64,000 nt of DNA from Cellulomonas denverensis. GTDB lineage: Bacteria; Actinomycetota; Actinomycetes; Actinomycetales; Cellulomonadaceae. Every line of letters begins with the position of its first letter. Positions within the stretch are counted from its first letter, which is position 1. The notes under the pieces were generated by a model. That model ran no database searches and was not told the origin of the DNA. It was given only the letters and a program-made list of their open reading frames with translations. The stretch is from positions 1 through 64,000 of the forward strand of contig NZ_JAAXOX010000002.1 in NCBI RefSeq assembly GCF_012396125.1, written 5' to 3'. Below are positions 26,150 to 36,571 of this stretch, piece by piece. The position numbers were made by a program, and so were the translations under genes.

Positions 26150-29100
26150 ATGCCCGCGTCACCGAGGAACGCCCCGAGCGCAGCCACGGGTCTGTACGAC
26201 CCCGCGGCAGAGCACGACGCGTGCGGATTCGCCTTCGTGGCGACGCTGCGTGGCACCCCCGGGCGTGACATCGTCGATGCCGGCCTGACCGCACTGCTGA
26301 ACCTGGACCACCGCGGCGCGGTCGGCGCGGAGGAGAACAGCGGTGACGGCGCCGGCATCCTGACCCAGATCCCGGACGCCTTCCTGCGGGACGTGGTGGA
26401 CGCGGAGCTGCCGCCGGCCGGCCGGTACGCGATCGGGATGGCCTTCCTGCCGATGGACGAGGCCGAGCGGGCCGCGACCGAGCGCGCGGTGGAGGCGGTC
26501 GCCGCCGAGGAGAAGCTGGACGTCCTGGCCTGGCGTGATGTCCAGGTGACCGCGGATCTGGTGGGTCCGAGCGCGCGGGCGTCGATGCCGTTCTTCCGCC
26601 AGCTGGTGGTGGCGGACCCGTCCCGGGAGCTGTCCGGGCTGGACCTGGACCGCCGGGCGTTCCGGCTGCGCAAGCGTGCCGAGCGGGAGCTGGGGCTGTA
26701 CTTCGCCTCGCTGTCCGCCCGGACGCTGGCCTACAAGGGCATGCTGACCACCGGACAGCTGGAGCCGTTCTTCACCGACCTGTCCGACCCGCGGTACGCC
26801 AGCGAGATCGCACTGGTGCACTCGCGGTTCTCCACCAACACCTTCCCGTCCTGGCCGCTGGCCCAGCCGCTGCGCCTGATCGCGCACAACGGGGAGATCA
26901 ACACGGTCAAGGGCAACCGGAACTGGGTCGCCGCCCGGGAGGGCACCCTGCGCAGCGAGGAGCTGGGCGACCTGAACCCGCTGCTGCCGGTGTGTACCCC
27001 CGGCGGGTCGGACTCCGCGTCCTTCGACGAGGTGCTGGAGCTGCTGCACCTGTCCGGCCGCAGCCTGCCGCACGCGGTGATGATGATGATCCCGGAGGCG
27101 TGGGAGAACCACGCCCAGATGGACCCGGCCCGCCGCGCGTTCTACGAGTACCACGCCACCCTGATGGAGCCCTGGGACGGCCCGGCGGCGATCACCTTCA
27201 CCGACGGCACCCTGATCGGGTCGGTGCAGGACCGCAACGGCCTGCGCCCGGGCCGGTTCTGGGTGACCGAGGACGGCCTGGTCGTGATGGCCTCCGAGGC
27301 CGGGGTGCTGGACCTGGACCCGGCGAGTGTGGTCCGAAAGGGCCGCCTGGAGCCGGGCAAGATGTTCCTGGTCGACACCGGCAAGGGCCGGATCGTCGAG
27401 GACGACGAGGTCAAGGCCCAGCTCGCCGCGCAGAAGCCCTACGCGCAGTGGGTGGCGGAGAACTCGGTGTACCTGGACCAGCTGCCGGAGCGTGAGCACA
27501 TCGCGCACTCGACGGCCAGTGTCCGCCGCCGCCAGCGCGCGTTCGGCTACACCGAGGAGGAGCTGAAGGTCATCCTCACCCCGATGGGGGCGACCGGCGC
27601 CGAGCCGCTGGGCGCGATGGGCTCGGACACCCCGGTGGCGGTGCTGTCCGCCCGGCCGCGGCTGCTGTTCGACTACTTCACCCAGATGTTCGCCCAGGTG
27701 ACCAACCCGCCACTGGACGCGATCCGGGAGGAGTTGGTCACCAGCATCGGCGGGGCGATCGGCCCGGAGCCGAACCTGCTGGAGGATGGCCCGCAGCACG
27801 CCCGCAAGCTGGTGCTGGGCTTCCCGGTGCTGGACAACGACGGCCTGGCCAAGATCGTCAAGATCGACCGGGACCCGGCGATGCGCGGGGTGTTCAGCAG
27901 CGTGATCGTGCGCGGGCTGTACCCGGTCGCCGGTGGCGGCGAGGCGCTGGAGCACCGGCTGGAGGAGATCTTCGCCGAGGTCGACCAGGCGGTCACCGAC
28001 GGCGTGAGCTTCATCGTGCTCTCCGACCGGGACGGCGATGCCGACCGGGCGCCGATCCCGTCGCTGCTGCTGTTGTCCGCGGTGCACCACCACCTGCTGC
28101 GCCGGCACACCCGCACCCAGGTGTCGCTGGTGGTCGAGGCCGGTGACGTGCGCGAGGTGCACCATGTGGCGCTGCTGATCGGCTACGGCGCGGCCGCGGT
28201 GAACCCGTACCTGGCGATGGAGACCGTCGAGGACCTGGCCCGTTCCGGCTTCCTGCCGGACGTCGCGCCGGAGAAGGCGGTCGCCAACCTGATCAAGGCG
28301 CTCGGCAAGGGCGTGCTCAAGGTGATGTCGAAGATGGGCATCTCCACGATCGCGTCCTACCGCGGGGCGCAGGTGTTCGAGGCGATCGGCCTGTCGCACG
28401 CGCTGGTCGACCGGTACTTCACCGGCACCACCAGCCGGCTGGGCGGGATCGGCCTGGACGTGATCGCCGCCGAGGTGGCCGCCCGGCACGCCGACGCCTA
28501 CCCGGCCTCCGGCAACCGGCAGCCGCACCGCCGCCTGGCCACCGGTGGTGAGTACCAGTGGCGCCGTGACGGCGAGGACCACCTGTTCGACCCGGAGACG
28601 GTGTTCCGGCTGCAGCACTCCACCCGGACCCGGCAGATGGACGTGTTCCGGCAGTACACCCACCGGGTGAACGAGCAGTCCGAGCGGCTGATGACCCTGC
28701 GCGGGCTGCTGAAGTTCCGCGACGGGCAGCGGGCGCCGATCCCGGTGGAGGAGGTCGAGCCGGTCGCCGAGATCGTCAAGCGGTTCTCCACCGGCGCGAT
28801 GTCCTACGGCTCGATCAGCCAGGAGGCGCACGAGACCCTGGCGATCGCGATGAACCAGCTCGGCGCCAAGTCGAACACCGGCGAGGGCGGCGAGGACCCG
28901 GAGCGGCTGCACGACCCGGTGCGGCGCTCGGCGATCAAGCAGATCGCCTCCGGGCGGTTCGGCGTGACCAGCGAATACCTGACCTTCGCCGACGACATCC
29001 AGATCAAGCTCGCCCAGGGCGCCAAGCCCGGCGAGGGCGGTCAGCTGCCCGGCCCGAAGGTCTACCCGTGGGTGGCGAAGACCCGGCACTCCACGCCGGG

Positions 29101-30721
29101 CGTGGGCCTGATCTCGCCGCCGCCGCACCACGACATCTACTCGATCGAGGACCTGGCGCAGCTGATCCACGACGCCAAGAACGCCAACCCCTCGGCCCGG
29201 ATCCACACCAAGCTGGTCTCCGAGTTCGGGGTGGGCACCATCGCCGCCGGGGTGGCCAAGGCGCACTCGGACGTGGTGCTGATCTCCGGCCACGACGGTG
29301 GCACCGGCGCCAGCCCGCTGACCTCGCTCAAGCACGCGGGCACCCCGTGGGAGATCGGCCTGGCCGAGACCCAGCAGACCCTGGTGCTGAACGACCTGCG
29401 CGACCGGGTGGTGGTGCAGGTCGACGGCCAGCTCAAGACCGGCCGCGACGTGGTGATCGGAGCGCTGCTCGGCGCCGAGGAGTTCGGTTTCGCGACCGCG
29501 CCGCTGGTGGTCTCCGGCTGCATCATGATGCGGGTCTGCCACCAGGACACCTGCCCGGTGGGGGTCGCCACCCAGAACCCGGAGCTGCGGGCGCGGTTCA
29601 CCGGCAAGGCCGAGTTCGTGGTGACCTTCTTCGAGTTCATCGCCCAGGAGGTGCGCGAGATCCTGGCCGAGCTGGGCTTCCGCAGCATCGAGGAGGCGGT
29701 GGGCCACGTCGAGCTGCTGGACACCCGCGATGCCGTGGACCACTGGAAGGCGCAGGGCCTGGACCTGGCGCCGGTGCTGGCGGTGCCCGATCCGCTGCCC
29801 GGCTCCGCGCTGCACCACGTGCAGGACCAGGACCACGGCCTGGACCGGGCGCTGGACAACCAGTTCATCGCGCTGGCCGGACCGGCGCTGGAGGACGCGC
29901 GCCCGGTGACCATCGAGCTGCCGGTGCGCAACGTGAACCGCACGGTCGGCACCATGCTCGGCCACGAGGTCACCAAGCGCTACGGCGGCGCGGGCCTTCC
30001 GGACGGCACGATCGACGTCCGGCTGACCGGGTCGGCCGGGCAGTCCTTCGGCGCGTTCCTGCCCAGCGGGATCACCCTGCGGCTGGAGGGCGACGCGAAC
30101 GACTACGTCGGCAAGGGCCTGTCCGGCGGCCGGATCGTGCTGCGGCCGGACCGCTCGGCGGCGCTGGCCGGCGCGCACAACGTGATCGGCGGCAACGTGA
30201 TCGGCTACGGCGCGACCTCGGGCGAACTGTTCGCCTCCGGTCTGACCGGTGAGCGGTTCGCGGTGCGCAACTCCGGGGCCACCCTGGTCACCGAAGGGGT
30301 CGGCGACCACGGCTGCGAGTACATGACCGGCGGCACCGTGGTGGTGCTCGGCGCCACCGGCCGGAACTTCGCCGCGGGCATGTCCGGCGGGTCGGCCTAC
30401 GTGCTCGACCTCAAGCCGGAGCGGGTCAACGTGCAGTCGATGGCCGCGGGAGAGCTGGCCCTGGAGCCGCTCACCGACGAGGACGCCGCGCTGGTCGGCG
30501 ACCTGGTCCGCCGTCATCTGGAGCTGACCGGCTCCCAGGTCGCCGGGGAACTGCTCGGCGGCGACCACACCCTGACCGACGAGGCCCGCGCCCGGTTCAC
30601 CCGGGTGCAGCCGGTCGAGTACGCCCGGGTCCGGGCCGCGCTCGCCCGGGCGGAGGCCGATGGACTCGACCCCAGCGCCCCGGGCGTGTGGGAGGGCATC
30701 TTGGAGGTGGCACGTGGCTGA
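26150..30721 (+). CDS. gltB: Glutamate synthase (NADPH) large subunit
   Basis: A 1523-residue large subunit that hydrolyses glutamine and aminates 2-oxoglutarate. The N-terminal class II amidotransferase should be cleaved before Cys25 in HDACGFAF to expose the nucleophile, and [15 protein letters not shown] belongs to the same domain. A central domain and an FMN-binding synthase barrel follow ([37 protein letters not shown]). The 3Fe-4S cysteines are C1124, C1130 and C1135 in [12 protein letters not shown]. The C-terminal glycine-rich beta-helix is GGxxxxG-like ([25 protein letters not shown]). The ATG at 26150 gives a short propeptide and is preferred over an upstream GTG at 26117. It overlaps gltD by eight bases. 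Confidence 0.97.
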   Translation: MPASPRNAPSAATGLYDPAAEHDACGFAFVATLRGTPGRDIVDAGLTALLNLDHRGAVGAEENSGDGAGILTQIPDAFLRDVVDAELPPAGRYAIGMAFLPMDEAERAATERAVEAVAAEEKLDVLAWRDVQVTADLVGPSARASMPFFRQLVVADPSRELSGLDLDRRAFRLRKRAERELGLYFASLSARTLAYKGMLTTGQLEPFFTDLSDPRYASEIALVHSRFSTNTFPSWPLAQPLRLIAHNGEINTVKGNRNWVAAREGTLRSEELGDLNPLLPVCTPGGSDSASFDEVLELLHLSGRSLPHAVMMMIPEAWENHAQMDPARRAFYEYHATLMEPWDGPAAITFTDGTLIGSVQDRNGLRPGRFWVTEDGLVVMASEAGVLDLDPASVVRKGRLEPGKMFLVDTGKGRIVEDDEVKAQLAAQKPYAQWVAENSVYLDQLPEREHIAHSTASVRRRQRAFGYTEEELKVILTPMGATGAEPLGAMGSDTPVAVLSARPRLLFDYFTQMFAQVTNPPLDAIREELVTSIGGAIGPEPNLLEDGPQHARKLVLGFPVLDNDGLAKIVKIDRDPAMRGVFSSVIVRGLYPVAGGGEALEHRLEEIFAEVDQAVTDGVSFIVLSDRDGDADRAPIPSLLLLSAVHHHLLRRHTRTQVSLVVEAGDVREVHHVALLIGYGAAAVNPYLAMETVEDLARSGFLPDVAPEKAVANLIKALGKGVLKVMSKMGISTIASYRGAQVFEAIGLSHALVDRYFTGTTSRLGGIGLDVIAAEVAARHADAYPASGNRQPHRRLATGGEYQWRRDGEDHLFDPETVFRLQHSTRTRQMDVFRQYTHRVNEQSERLMTLRGLLKFRDGQRAPIPVEEVEPVAEIVKRFSTGAMSYGSISQEAHETLAIAMNQLGAKSNTGEGGEDPERLHDPVRRSAIKQIASGRFGVTSEYLTFADDIQIKLAQGAKPGEGGQLPGPKVYPWVAKTRHSTPGVGLISPPPHHDIYSIEDLAQLIHDAKNANPSARIHTKLVSEFGVGTIAAGVAKAHSDVVLISGHDGGTGASPLTSLKHAGTPWEIGLAETQQTLVLNDLRDRVVVQVDGQLKTGRDVVIGALLGAEEFGFATAPLVVSGCIMMRVCHQDTCPVGVATQNPELRARFTGKAEFVVTFFEFIAQEVREILAELGFRSIEEAVGHVELLDTRDAVDHWKAQGLDLAPVLAVPDPLPGSALHHVQDQDHGLDRALDNQFIALAGPALEDARPVTIELPVRNVNRTVGTMLGHEVTKRYGGAGLPDGTIDVRLTGSAGQSFGAFLPSGITLRLEGDANDYVGKGLSGGRIVLRPDRSAALAGAHNVIGGNVIGYGATSGELFASGLTGERFAVRNSGATLVTEGVGDHGCEYMTGGTVVVLGATGRNFAAGMSGGSAYVLDLKPERVNVQSMAAGELALEPLTDEDAALVGDLVRRHLELTGSQVAGELLGGDHTLTDEARARFTRVQPVEYARVRAALARAEADGLDPSAPGVWEGILEVARG

Positions 30722-32192
30722 CCCCCGTGGGTTCCTGAAGGTCCGGGAGCGCGAGCTGCCGCCGAACCGCCCGGTGGAGTTGCGCCTGCTGGACTGGCGG
30801 GAGGTGCACGAGCACCTGTCGGTCGCCGAGGACAAGCAGTCCGCCACCCTGATCCACCGGCAGGCCGGCCGCTGCATGGACTGTGGCGTGCCGTTCTGCC
30901 ACAACGGCTGCCCGCTGGGCAACCTGATCCCGGAGTGGAACGACCTGGTCTGGCGCGGGCAGTGGGCGGAGGCGATCGAGCGGCTGCACGCCACCAACAA
31001 CTTCCCGGAGTTCACCGGCCGGATCTGCCCGGCGCCGTGCGAGTCGGCCTGTGTGCTGGGGATCAACCAGCCGCCGGTGACGATCAAGAACGTCGAGGTC
31101 ACGATCATCGACGAGGCCTTCGACCGGGGGCTGGTCACCCCGCAGGTGCCGCAGCGCCTGACCGGGCACACCGTCGCGGTGGTCGGCTCCGGCCCGGCCG
31201 GCCTGGCCGCCGCCCAGCAGCTGACCCGCGCCGGGCACACCGTCGCGGTCTACGAGCGGGACGACGAGATCGGCGGCCTGCTGCGCTACGGCGTGCCGGA
31301 CTTCAAGCTGGAGAAGCGGCACATCGACCGCCGGCTGGAGCAGATGACCGCCGAGGGCACCCGGTTCCGGCCGGGCGTGGCGATCGGCACCGACATCACC
31401 TGGGCCCAGCTGCGGGCGCGCTACGACGCCGTGGTGGTCGCCACCGGGGCCACCGTCCCGCGCGAGTTGCCGCTGCCCGGTCGCGAGCTGGCCGGCATCC
31501 ACCCGGCGATGGAGTACCTGCACCAGTCGAACGCACTGGTCGCGGGCAAGGTGGTGGCCGACCCGATCGACGCCGCCGGCAAGCACGTGATCATCATCGG
31601 CGGCGGCGACACCGGCTCGGACTGCCTGGGCACCGCCCTGCGGCAGGGGGCGGCCTCGGTCACCACGCTGGCGATCGGCAAGAAGCCGCCGGCCGAGCGC
31701 CCGGCGAACCAGCCCTGGCCGACCGACCCGGTGGTCTTCGAGGTGTCCAGCTCGCACGAGGAGGGCGGTGAGCGGGCCTACCTGGCCTCCACCGTCGGCT
31801 TCGAGGGCGAGGGCGGGCAGGTCCGGGCGCTGCGCCTGGCCACCACCGAGTACCTGCCGGACGGACGCCGGGTGCCGACCCCGGGCACCGAGCGGGTGAT
31901 CCCTGCCGACCTGGTGCTGATCGCGATGGGCTTCACCGGCCCGGAGACCGAGCACCTGGTCGAGCAGACCGGGGTCGACCTGACCGCCCGGGGCACCATC
32001 CAGCGTGCCGCCGACTTCGCCACCAGCGAGCCGGGGGTGTTCGTGGCCGGGGACGCCGGTCGCGGCCAGTCGCTGATCGTGTGGGCGATCGCCGAGGGCC
32101 GGGCCGCCGCCGCCGCGGTCGACCGCTACCTCACCGGTGCCACCGAGCTGCCGGCGCCGGTCACGGCCGGGACGACGGCGCTGCGGGCCTGA
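30714..32192 (+). CDS. gltD: Glutamate synthase small subunit, first copy
   Basis: A 492-residue NADPH-oxidizing subunit that passes electrons to GltB. N-terminal cysteine motifs [17 protein letters not shown] and [15 protein letters not shown] bind two 4Fe-4S clusters. [19 protein letters not shown] binds FAD and [20 protein letters not shown] binds NADPH. The C-terminal [20 protein letters not shown] closes the FAD site. The GTG start lies inside the gltB end and has GGAGG seven bases upstream, so the two subunits are coupled. A second full-length gltD follows immediately downstream. Confidence 0.96.
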   Translation: MADPRGFLKVRERELPPNRPVELRLLDWREVHEHLSVAEDKQSATLIHRQAGRCMDCGVPFCHNGCPLGNLIPEWNDLVWRGQWAEAIERLHATNNFPEFTGRICPAPCESACVLGINQPPVTIKNVEVTIIDEAFDRGLVTPQVPQRLTGHTVAVVGSGPAGLAAAQQLTRAGHTVAVYERDDEIGGLLRYGVPDFKLEKRHIDRRLEQMTAEGTRFRPGVAIGTDITWAQLRARYDAVVVATGATVPRELPLPGRELAGIHPAMEYLHQSNALVAGKVVADPIDAAGKHVIIIGGGDTGSDCLGTALRQGAASVTTLAIGKKPPAERPANQPWPTDPVVFEVSSSHEEGGERAYLASTVGFEGEGGQVRALRLATTEYLPDGRRVPTPGTERVIPADLVLIAMGFTGPETEHLVEQTGVDLTARGTIQRAADFATSEPGVFVAGDAGRGQSLIVWAIAEGRAAAAAVDRYLTGATELPAPVTAGTTALRA

Positions 32193-32248
32193 GCGGTTCC
32201 GCCTGGGGTGCGGGACGTCCGGCCCATCCCGTCGTCCGGTGCGGCACC

Positions 32249-32262
32249 TAGCGTCACCGTGC
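32249..32262 (+). promoter_or_regulatory. Candidate leaderless -10 of the second gltD copy
   Basis: TAGCGT at 32249-32254 precedes the ATG at 32263 by eight bases, so the second gltD can be transcribed independently of gltBD. Confidence 0.5.
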
Positions 32263-33741
32263 ATGGCTGACCCGAAGGGCTTCCTCGCCCACCGTGCGCG
32301 CGAGACTCCGCCGAACCGGCCCGTGCCGGTGCGGCTGCTGGACTGGGCGGAGGTGCACGGACACCGGGCCGGCCACCCGGACGACGTGGCGCGGGTGCAA
32401 CGGCAGGCCTCCCGGTGCATGGACTGCGGCGTGCCGTTCTGCCACCACGCCTGCCCGCTCGGTGCGCTGGCGCCGGAGTGGAACGACCTGGCCTGGCGTG
32501 GGCAGTGGTCCGAGGCCGCCGAGCGCCTGCACGTCACGCACTCGTTCCCGGAGATCACCGGACGGGTCTGCCCGGCCCTGTGCGAGGCGTCCTGCGTGCT
32601 CGGCCTGCACGATGAGGCGGTGACCATCCGCGAGGTGGAGCTGGCGGTCGCCGAGGAGGCGTTCGACCGCGAGCTCGTCGTCCCGCACGTGCCGCAGCGG
32701 CTCACCGGGCAGGCCGTCGCCGTGGTCGGCTCCGGGCCGGCCGGGCTCGCGGCCGCGCAGCAGCTGACCCGGGCGGGCCACACGGTGGTGGTGCACGAGC
32801 GCGCCGACGCGCCCGGCGGGCTGCTCCGGTACGGCATCCCGGAGTACAAGCTGGAGAAGCGCGTCCTGGACCGCCGGCTGGCGCAGATGCGCGCGGAGGG
32901 CACCCGGTTCCGGTGCGGCGTCGAGGTCGGTACGGACCTGACGGGGGAGGAGCTGCGGGCACGGTTCGACGCGGTCCTGGTCTGCGTCGGGTCGACCGTG
33001 CCCCGGGACCTGCCGGTGCCGGGCCGTGGCCTGGCGGGTGTGCTCCCGGCGATGGACTACCTGGTGCCGGCCAACCGGGCCGCGCTGGCCGGGGGGACGC
33101 CGGTGCCCGGCCAGCCGCTGGCATCCGGGCTGGACGTGGTCGTGATCGGCGGCGGCGACACCGGGGCGGACTGCCTCGGCACCGCGCTGCGCCAGGGTGC
33201 CCGGTCCGTCACGCAGCTGGAGATCATGCCCGAGCCCCCGGCGGCGCGGCGCGCGGCCGATCCGTGGCCGGTCTGGCCGCTGCTGCTGCGGGTCTCCTCC
33301 GCACACGAGGAGGGTGGTGAGCGGGCGTACGCGGTCACCACCGAGGAGGTGCTCGGCGACGCGGACGGCCGGGTGCGGGCGCTGCGGGTGCGCGACGTCC
33401 GGCTGGTGGACGGCCGGCCCGAACCGGTGCCGGGCACGGACCGCGAGCTGCCCGCGCAGCTGGTGCTGCTGGCCCTCGGGTTCACCGGGCCGGAGCCGTC
33501 GCCGTTGCTCGAGCAGCTCGGGCTGGTGATCGGCGGGCGCCGCACGGTCGAACGTCACGAGGACTTTGGGACCGAGGTCCCGGGTGTCTACGTCGCGGGG
33601 GACGCCGGCCGGGGGCAGTCGCTGGTGGTCTGGGCGGTCGCGGAGGGTCGGGCGGCTGCGTCGGCCGTAGACTCGTACCTGTCTGGCAGCACCGCCCTGC
33701 CTGCTCCGGTCACCGCGAGCACCGTGGCGATGCGTCCGTAG
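32263..33741 (+). CDS. Glutamate synthase small subunit-like protein, second tandem copy
   Basis: A 492-residue paralogue of the upstream gltD, equal in length and alignable from end to end. All cluster and cofactor motifs are kept: [71 protein letters not shown] and [20 protein letters not shown]. It should therefore be a working flavin oxidoreductase. A leaderless-type -10 lies eight bases before its ATG, and a 70-base gap separates it from gltD, so its expression may differ. It could supply GltB under other conditions or serve a different electron acceptor; the sequence alone does not decide. Divergence is scattered over the protein rather than focused on active-site motifs. Confidence 0.88.
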   Translation: MADPKGFLAHRARETPPNRPVPVRLLDWAEVHGHRAGHPDDVARVQRQASRCMDCGVPFCHHACPLGALAPEWNDLAWRGQWSEAAERLHVTHSFPEITGRVCPALCEASCVLGLHDEAVTIREVELAVAEEAFDRELVVPHVPQRLTGQAVAVVGSGPAGLAAAQQLTRAGHTVVVHERADAPGGLLRYGIPEYKLEKRVLDRRLAQMRAEGTRFRCGVEVGTDLTGEELRARFDAVLVCVGSTVPRDLPVPGRGLAGVLPAMDYLVPANRAALAGGTPVPGQPLASGLDVVVIGGGDTGADCLGTALRQGARSVTQLEIMPEPPAARRAADPWPVWPLLLRVSSAHEEGGERAYAVTTEEVLGDADGRVRALRVRDVRLVDGRPEPVPGTDRELPAQLVLLALGFTGPEPSPLLEQLGLVIGGRRTVERHEDFGTEVPGVYVAGDAGRGQSLVVWAVAEGRAAASAVDSYLSGSTALPAPVTASTVAMRP

Positions 33742-33785
33742 ACCATCAACCGCGAGCGTTCCAGCAGGCCAGGCCCGCCAGGACG

Positions 33786-33828
33786 TTCGGTCCGAACCGT
33801 CTGTCACGAAAGGCCTAGGCTTCCCCCC
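33786..33828 (+). promoter_or_regulatory. pyk leaderless promoter with an overlapping palindrome
   Basis: TAGGCT (33817-33822) lies six bases before the pyk ATG. A perfect inverted repeat GTTCGG-T-CCGAAC (33786-33798) overlaps the expected -35 position, making it a plausible repressor or activator site. Confidence 0.5.
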
Positions 33829-35259
33829 ATGCGTAGAGCGAAGATCGTCTGCACCATCGGCCCCGCCACGGAGTCCGCCGAGCAGATCCAGGCCCTTGTC
33901 GACGCCGGTATGGACGTCGCCCGTATCAACCGGAGCCACGGCGACGCCGAGGCCCACGCGAAGGTGTACGAGAACGTCCGGGCCGCCGCCCAGGCCTCCG
34001 GGCGCTCGGTCGCCGTCCTGGTCGACCTGCAGGGCCCGAAGATCCGGCTCGGCCGGTTCGTCGAGGGCAAGCACTACCTCGCCGAGGGCGACACCTTCAC
34101 CATCACCACCGAGGACGTGCCGGGCACCAAGGAGCTGGTCTCCACCACGCACAAGGGCCTGCCGAACGACGCGCGGGTCGGTGACCCGCTGCTGATCGAC
34201 GACGGCCGGGTGCTGGTCCGGGTCACCGCGGTCGAGGGCCCCCGGGTCGTCACCCGGGTCGAGGTCGCCGGCCCGGTCTCCAACAACAAGGGCATCAACC
34301 TGCCCGGCGTGGCGGTCTCCGTGCCGGCCATGTCCGAGAAGGACACCGAGGACCTGCGCTGGGCGCTGCGGATCGGCGCCGACATCATCGCGCTGTCCTT
34401 CGTCCGGAACGCCGCGGACTACGACGACGTCCGCCGGATCATGGAGGAGGAGGGCCGGGTCGTCCCGGTCATCGCCAAGATCGAGAAGCCGCAGGCGGTC
34501 GAGAACCTGCCGGAGATCGTCGACGCCTTCGACGGCATCATGGTCGCCCGTGGTGACCTGGGCGTGGAGCTGCCGCTGGAGCAGGTGCCGCTGGTGCAGA
34601 AGCGCGCGGTCGAGCTGGCCCGGCGCAACGCCAAGCCGGTCATCGTCGCCACCCAGGTGCTCGAGTCCATGACCAACAACCCGCGACCGACCCGCGCCGA
34701 GACCTCCGACTGCGCGAACGCGGTGCTGGACGGTGCCGACGCGGTGATGCTGTCCGGTGAGACCTCGGTCGGCGAGTACCCGATCGAGACCGTGCGCACC
34801 ATGGCGCGGATCATCGAGGCCACCGAGGAGCTCGGCCGCGAGCGGATCGCCCCGCTGGGCTCGACCCCGCACACCCGCGGTGGCGCGATCACCCGGGCCG
34901 CCGCCGAGGTCGGCGAGGTGCTGGGTGTGAAGTACATGGTGACCTTCACCCAGTCCGGTGACTCCGCCCGCCGGATGTCCCGGCTGCGCAGCTCGATCCC
35001 GCTGCTGGCCTTCACCCCGGACGAGGCGGTCCGCAACCGGCTGTCGCTGACCTGGGGCACCCAGACCTACCAGGTCCCGCAGGTCCAGCACACCGACGAC
35101 ATGGTGCTTCAGGTCGAGCAGACCCTGCGCGCGCAGGGCCTGGCCGAGCCCGGGGACTACGTCGTGGTCGTGGCCGGTACCCCGGTCGGCGTGGTGGGCT
35201 CCACCAACACCGTCGTCGTGCACAAGATCGGCGACGAGCCCTCGGGCCGCATCGCCTGA
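33829..35259 (+). CDS. pyk: Pyruvate kinase
   Basis: A 476-residue glycolytic enzyme converting phosphoenolpyruvate and ADP to pyruvate and ATP. It starts RRAKIVCTIGPATES; the substrate segment is DLQGPKIRLGRF and the catalytic lysine lies in VIAKIEKPQAVENL. MVARGDLGVELPLEQVP binds metal, and DGADAVMLSGETSVGEYPIE is a family motif. Two slightly unusual positions are INRSHGD, where INLSHG or LNFSHG is common, and TQVLESM in place of TQMLESM; the enzyme otherwise looks complete. Domain B spans about 70-165 and the C-terminal regulatory domain starts near 345. The ATG follows a leaderless promoter and a strong hairpin follows the stop. Confidence 0.96.
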   Translation: MRRAKIVCTIGPATESAEQIQALVDAGMDVARINRSHGDAEAHAKVYENVRAAAQASGRSVAVLVDLQGPKIRLGRFVEGKHYLAEGDTFTITTEDVPGTKELVSTTHKGLPNDARVGDPLLIDDGRVLVRVTAVEGPRVVTRVEVAGPVSNNKGINLPGVAVSVPAMSEKDTEDLRWALRIGADIIALSFVRNAADYDDVRRIMEEEGRVVPVIAKIEKPQAVENLPEIVDAFDGIMVARGDLGVELPLEQVPLVQKRAVELARRNAKPVIVATQVLESMTNNPRPTRAETSDCANAVLDGADAVMLSGETSVGEYPIETVRTMARIIEATEELGRERIAPLGSTPHTRGGAITRAAAEVGEVLGVKYMVTFTQSGDSARRMSRLRSSIPLLAFTPDEAVRNRLSLTWGTQTYQVPQVQHTDDMVLQVEQTLRAQGLAEPGDYVVVVAGTPVGVVGSTNTVVVHKIGDEPSGRIA

Positions 35260-35272
35260 TCCCCGTTCGGTA

Positions 35273-35306
35273 CGAGGGCCCCGTGGCAGTCGCCGCGGGG
35301 CCCTCG
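35273..35306 (+). terminator. Hairpin terminator after pyk
   Basis: CGAGGGCCCC (35273-35282) pairs perfectly with GGGGCCCTCG (35297-35306), starting 14 bases after the pyk stop. There is no U-tract. Confidence 0.7.
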
Positions 35307-35365
35307 CCCGTTCCGGGACCACCGGCCCATGGCGCCGGGCGCGGTGAGGTGATGGGGTGGGACCC

Positions 35366-36007
35366 ATGGCCTCCACCACCCGCGCGCTGCGCGTCCTGAC
35401 CCTCGGCGCGGCCCTGACCGCCGGTTACCTCGTCGCCCGGCAGTGCGCGATCCGGCTCGGCGCCACCCAGGTCGAGCGCTCGGTGGGCCTGCCCGGCGAC
35501 GAGCTGCTGCCGGAGGCCGACCTGGTGGTGACCCGGGCGATCACGATCCAGGCGCCGGCCGCCGCGGTGTACCCGTGGCTGTTGCAGCTCGGGAAGGGCC
35601 GGGCCGGGTTCTACAGCTTCGACGCGCTGGAGAACCTGATCGGCCTGGACATCCACTCCGCGGACCAGATCGTGCCCGAGTGGCAGCAGGTGCAGGTCGG
35701 GGACGACGTGCACCTGGCCGACGACCTGGCCCTGGCGATCCGGCGACTGGAGCCGGACTACGCCTTCGTGCTGCACGGCGAGGGACCGGTGCTGCCGGAC
35801 GAGGACACCCCGCCCTTCGACTTCGTCTGGTCCTTCGTGCTGCGCCCGGGCCCGCTGCCCGGGACCACCCGGCTGGTGGTGCGCGAGCGCTACGGCTACC
35901 AGGAGTCCTGGGCCCGGCCGATGGTGGAGGCGACGATCCCGGTCAGCACCCTGATGACCGCCAAGATGCTGCGCGGCATCCGGGACCGGGCCGAGCGGGT
36001 CGGCTGA
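35366..36007 (+). CDS. SRPBCC-superfamily (START-like) protein with an N-terminal helix
   Basis: A 213-residue protein. A hydrophobic segment at about 10-25 may be an anchor. The rest resembles SRPBCC ligand-binding proteins: VVTRAITIQAPAAAVYPWLLQLG, GFYSFDALENLIGLDIHSAD, PEWQQVQVGDDVHL and a C-terminal helix ending in MLRGIRDRAERVG. The YPWLLQ-GKGRAGFYS pattern recurs in actinobacterial SRPBCC proteins of unknown ligand. The ATG at 35366 is favoured over a GTG nine bases upstream because of the GGGGTGGGA site just before it. No operon partner is evident. Confidence 0.65.
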   Translation: MASTTRALRVLTLGAALTAGYLVARQCAIRLGATQVERSVGLPGDELLPEADLVVTRAITIQAPAAAVYPWLLQLGKGRAGFYSFDALENLIGLDIHSADQIVPEWQQVQVGDDVHLADDLALAIRRLEPDYAFVLHGEGPVLPDEDTPPFDFVWSFVLRPGPLPGTTRLVVRERYGYQESWARPMVEATIPVSTLMTAKMLRGIRDRAERVG

Positions 36008-36032
36008 CGCGCGCGCTGTCGGGGGTCGGGCC

Positions 36033-36045
36033 TAGCGTGGTCGGC
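36033..36045 (+). promoter_or_regulatory. Leaderless -10 element of the DinB-like gene
   Basis: TAGCGT (36033-36038) is followed by seven bases and the ATG at 36046, matching the leaderless spacing seen elsewhere in the window. Confidence 0.6.
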
Positions 36046-36552
36046 ATGAACGGGATCGACGTGCTGACCGAGGGCTTCGGCCGACTGGACGACCTGGTGC
36101 GGACGGCGGTGTCCGGGCTGGGTGACCAGCAGCTCACCGAGCGGATCGGGCCGCAGGCCAACACGGTCGCCTGGCTGGTGTGGCACCTGGCCCGGGAACA
36201 GGACGCGCAGGTGGCCGCCCTACGCGGCACCGAGGAGGTCTGGACCGCCGAGGGCTGGGCCGACCGGTTCGGGCTGCCGCTGGACCCGGCGGACAACGGC
36301 TACGGCAACACCACGCAGCAGGTCGCCGCGGTCCGCGCACCGGCGGAGCTGCTGATCGGCTACGCCCACGCGGCGACTGCGGCCTCGATCGCCTACCTCG
36401 GCACGCTGACCGACGACCAGCTGGACGAGGTGATCGACCCGGGCTGGGACCCGCCGGTGACCCGCGGTGTGCGCCTGGTCAGCGTGCTGGACGACGCCGT
36501 GCAGCACGCCGGGCAGGCCGCCTTCGTCCGCGGGGTGCTGCTGAGCGCCTGA
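36046..36552 (+). CDS. DinB-like / mycothiol transferase-type protein
   Basis: A 168-residue four-helix-bundle protein of the DinB/DUF664 type, some members of which use mycothiol as a thiol cofactor. WLVWHLAREQDAQ (about 46-58) and VLDDAVQHAGQAAFVRGVLL (about 146-165) hold histidines in the positions used for metal binding. The spacer contains the segment WTAEGWADRFGLPLDP common in actinobacterial members. The substrate is unknown. It is leaderless by promoter spacing. The next gene starts 19 bases after its stop and may be cotranscribed. Confidence 0.75.
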   Translation: MNGIDVLTEGFGRLDDLVRTAVSGLGDQQLTERIGPQANTVAWLVWHLAREQDAQVAALRGTEEVWTAEGWADRFGLPLDPADNGYGNTTQQVAAVRAPAELLIGYAHAATAASIAYLGTLTDDQLDEVIDPGWDPPVTRGVRLVSVLDDAVQHAGQAAFVRGVLLSA

Positions 36553-36571
36553 CGGACGGCAGACTGTCCGG

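Noticed and set aside
26159-31240. A 1693-codon open frame antisense to gltB and gltD
   Set aside because: It mirrors codon bias of very GC-rich coding DNA. The sense strand encodes unmistakable glutamate synthase with cofactor motifs, and the antisense product is low-complexity His/Gln/Arg/Gly-rich.
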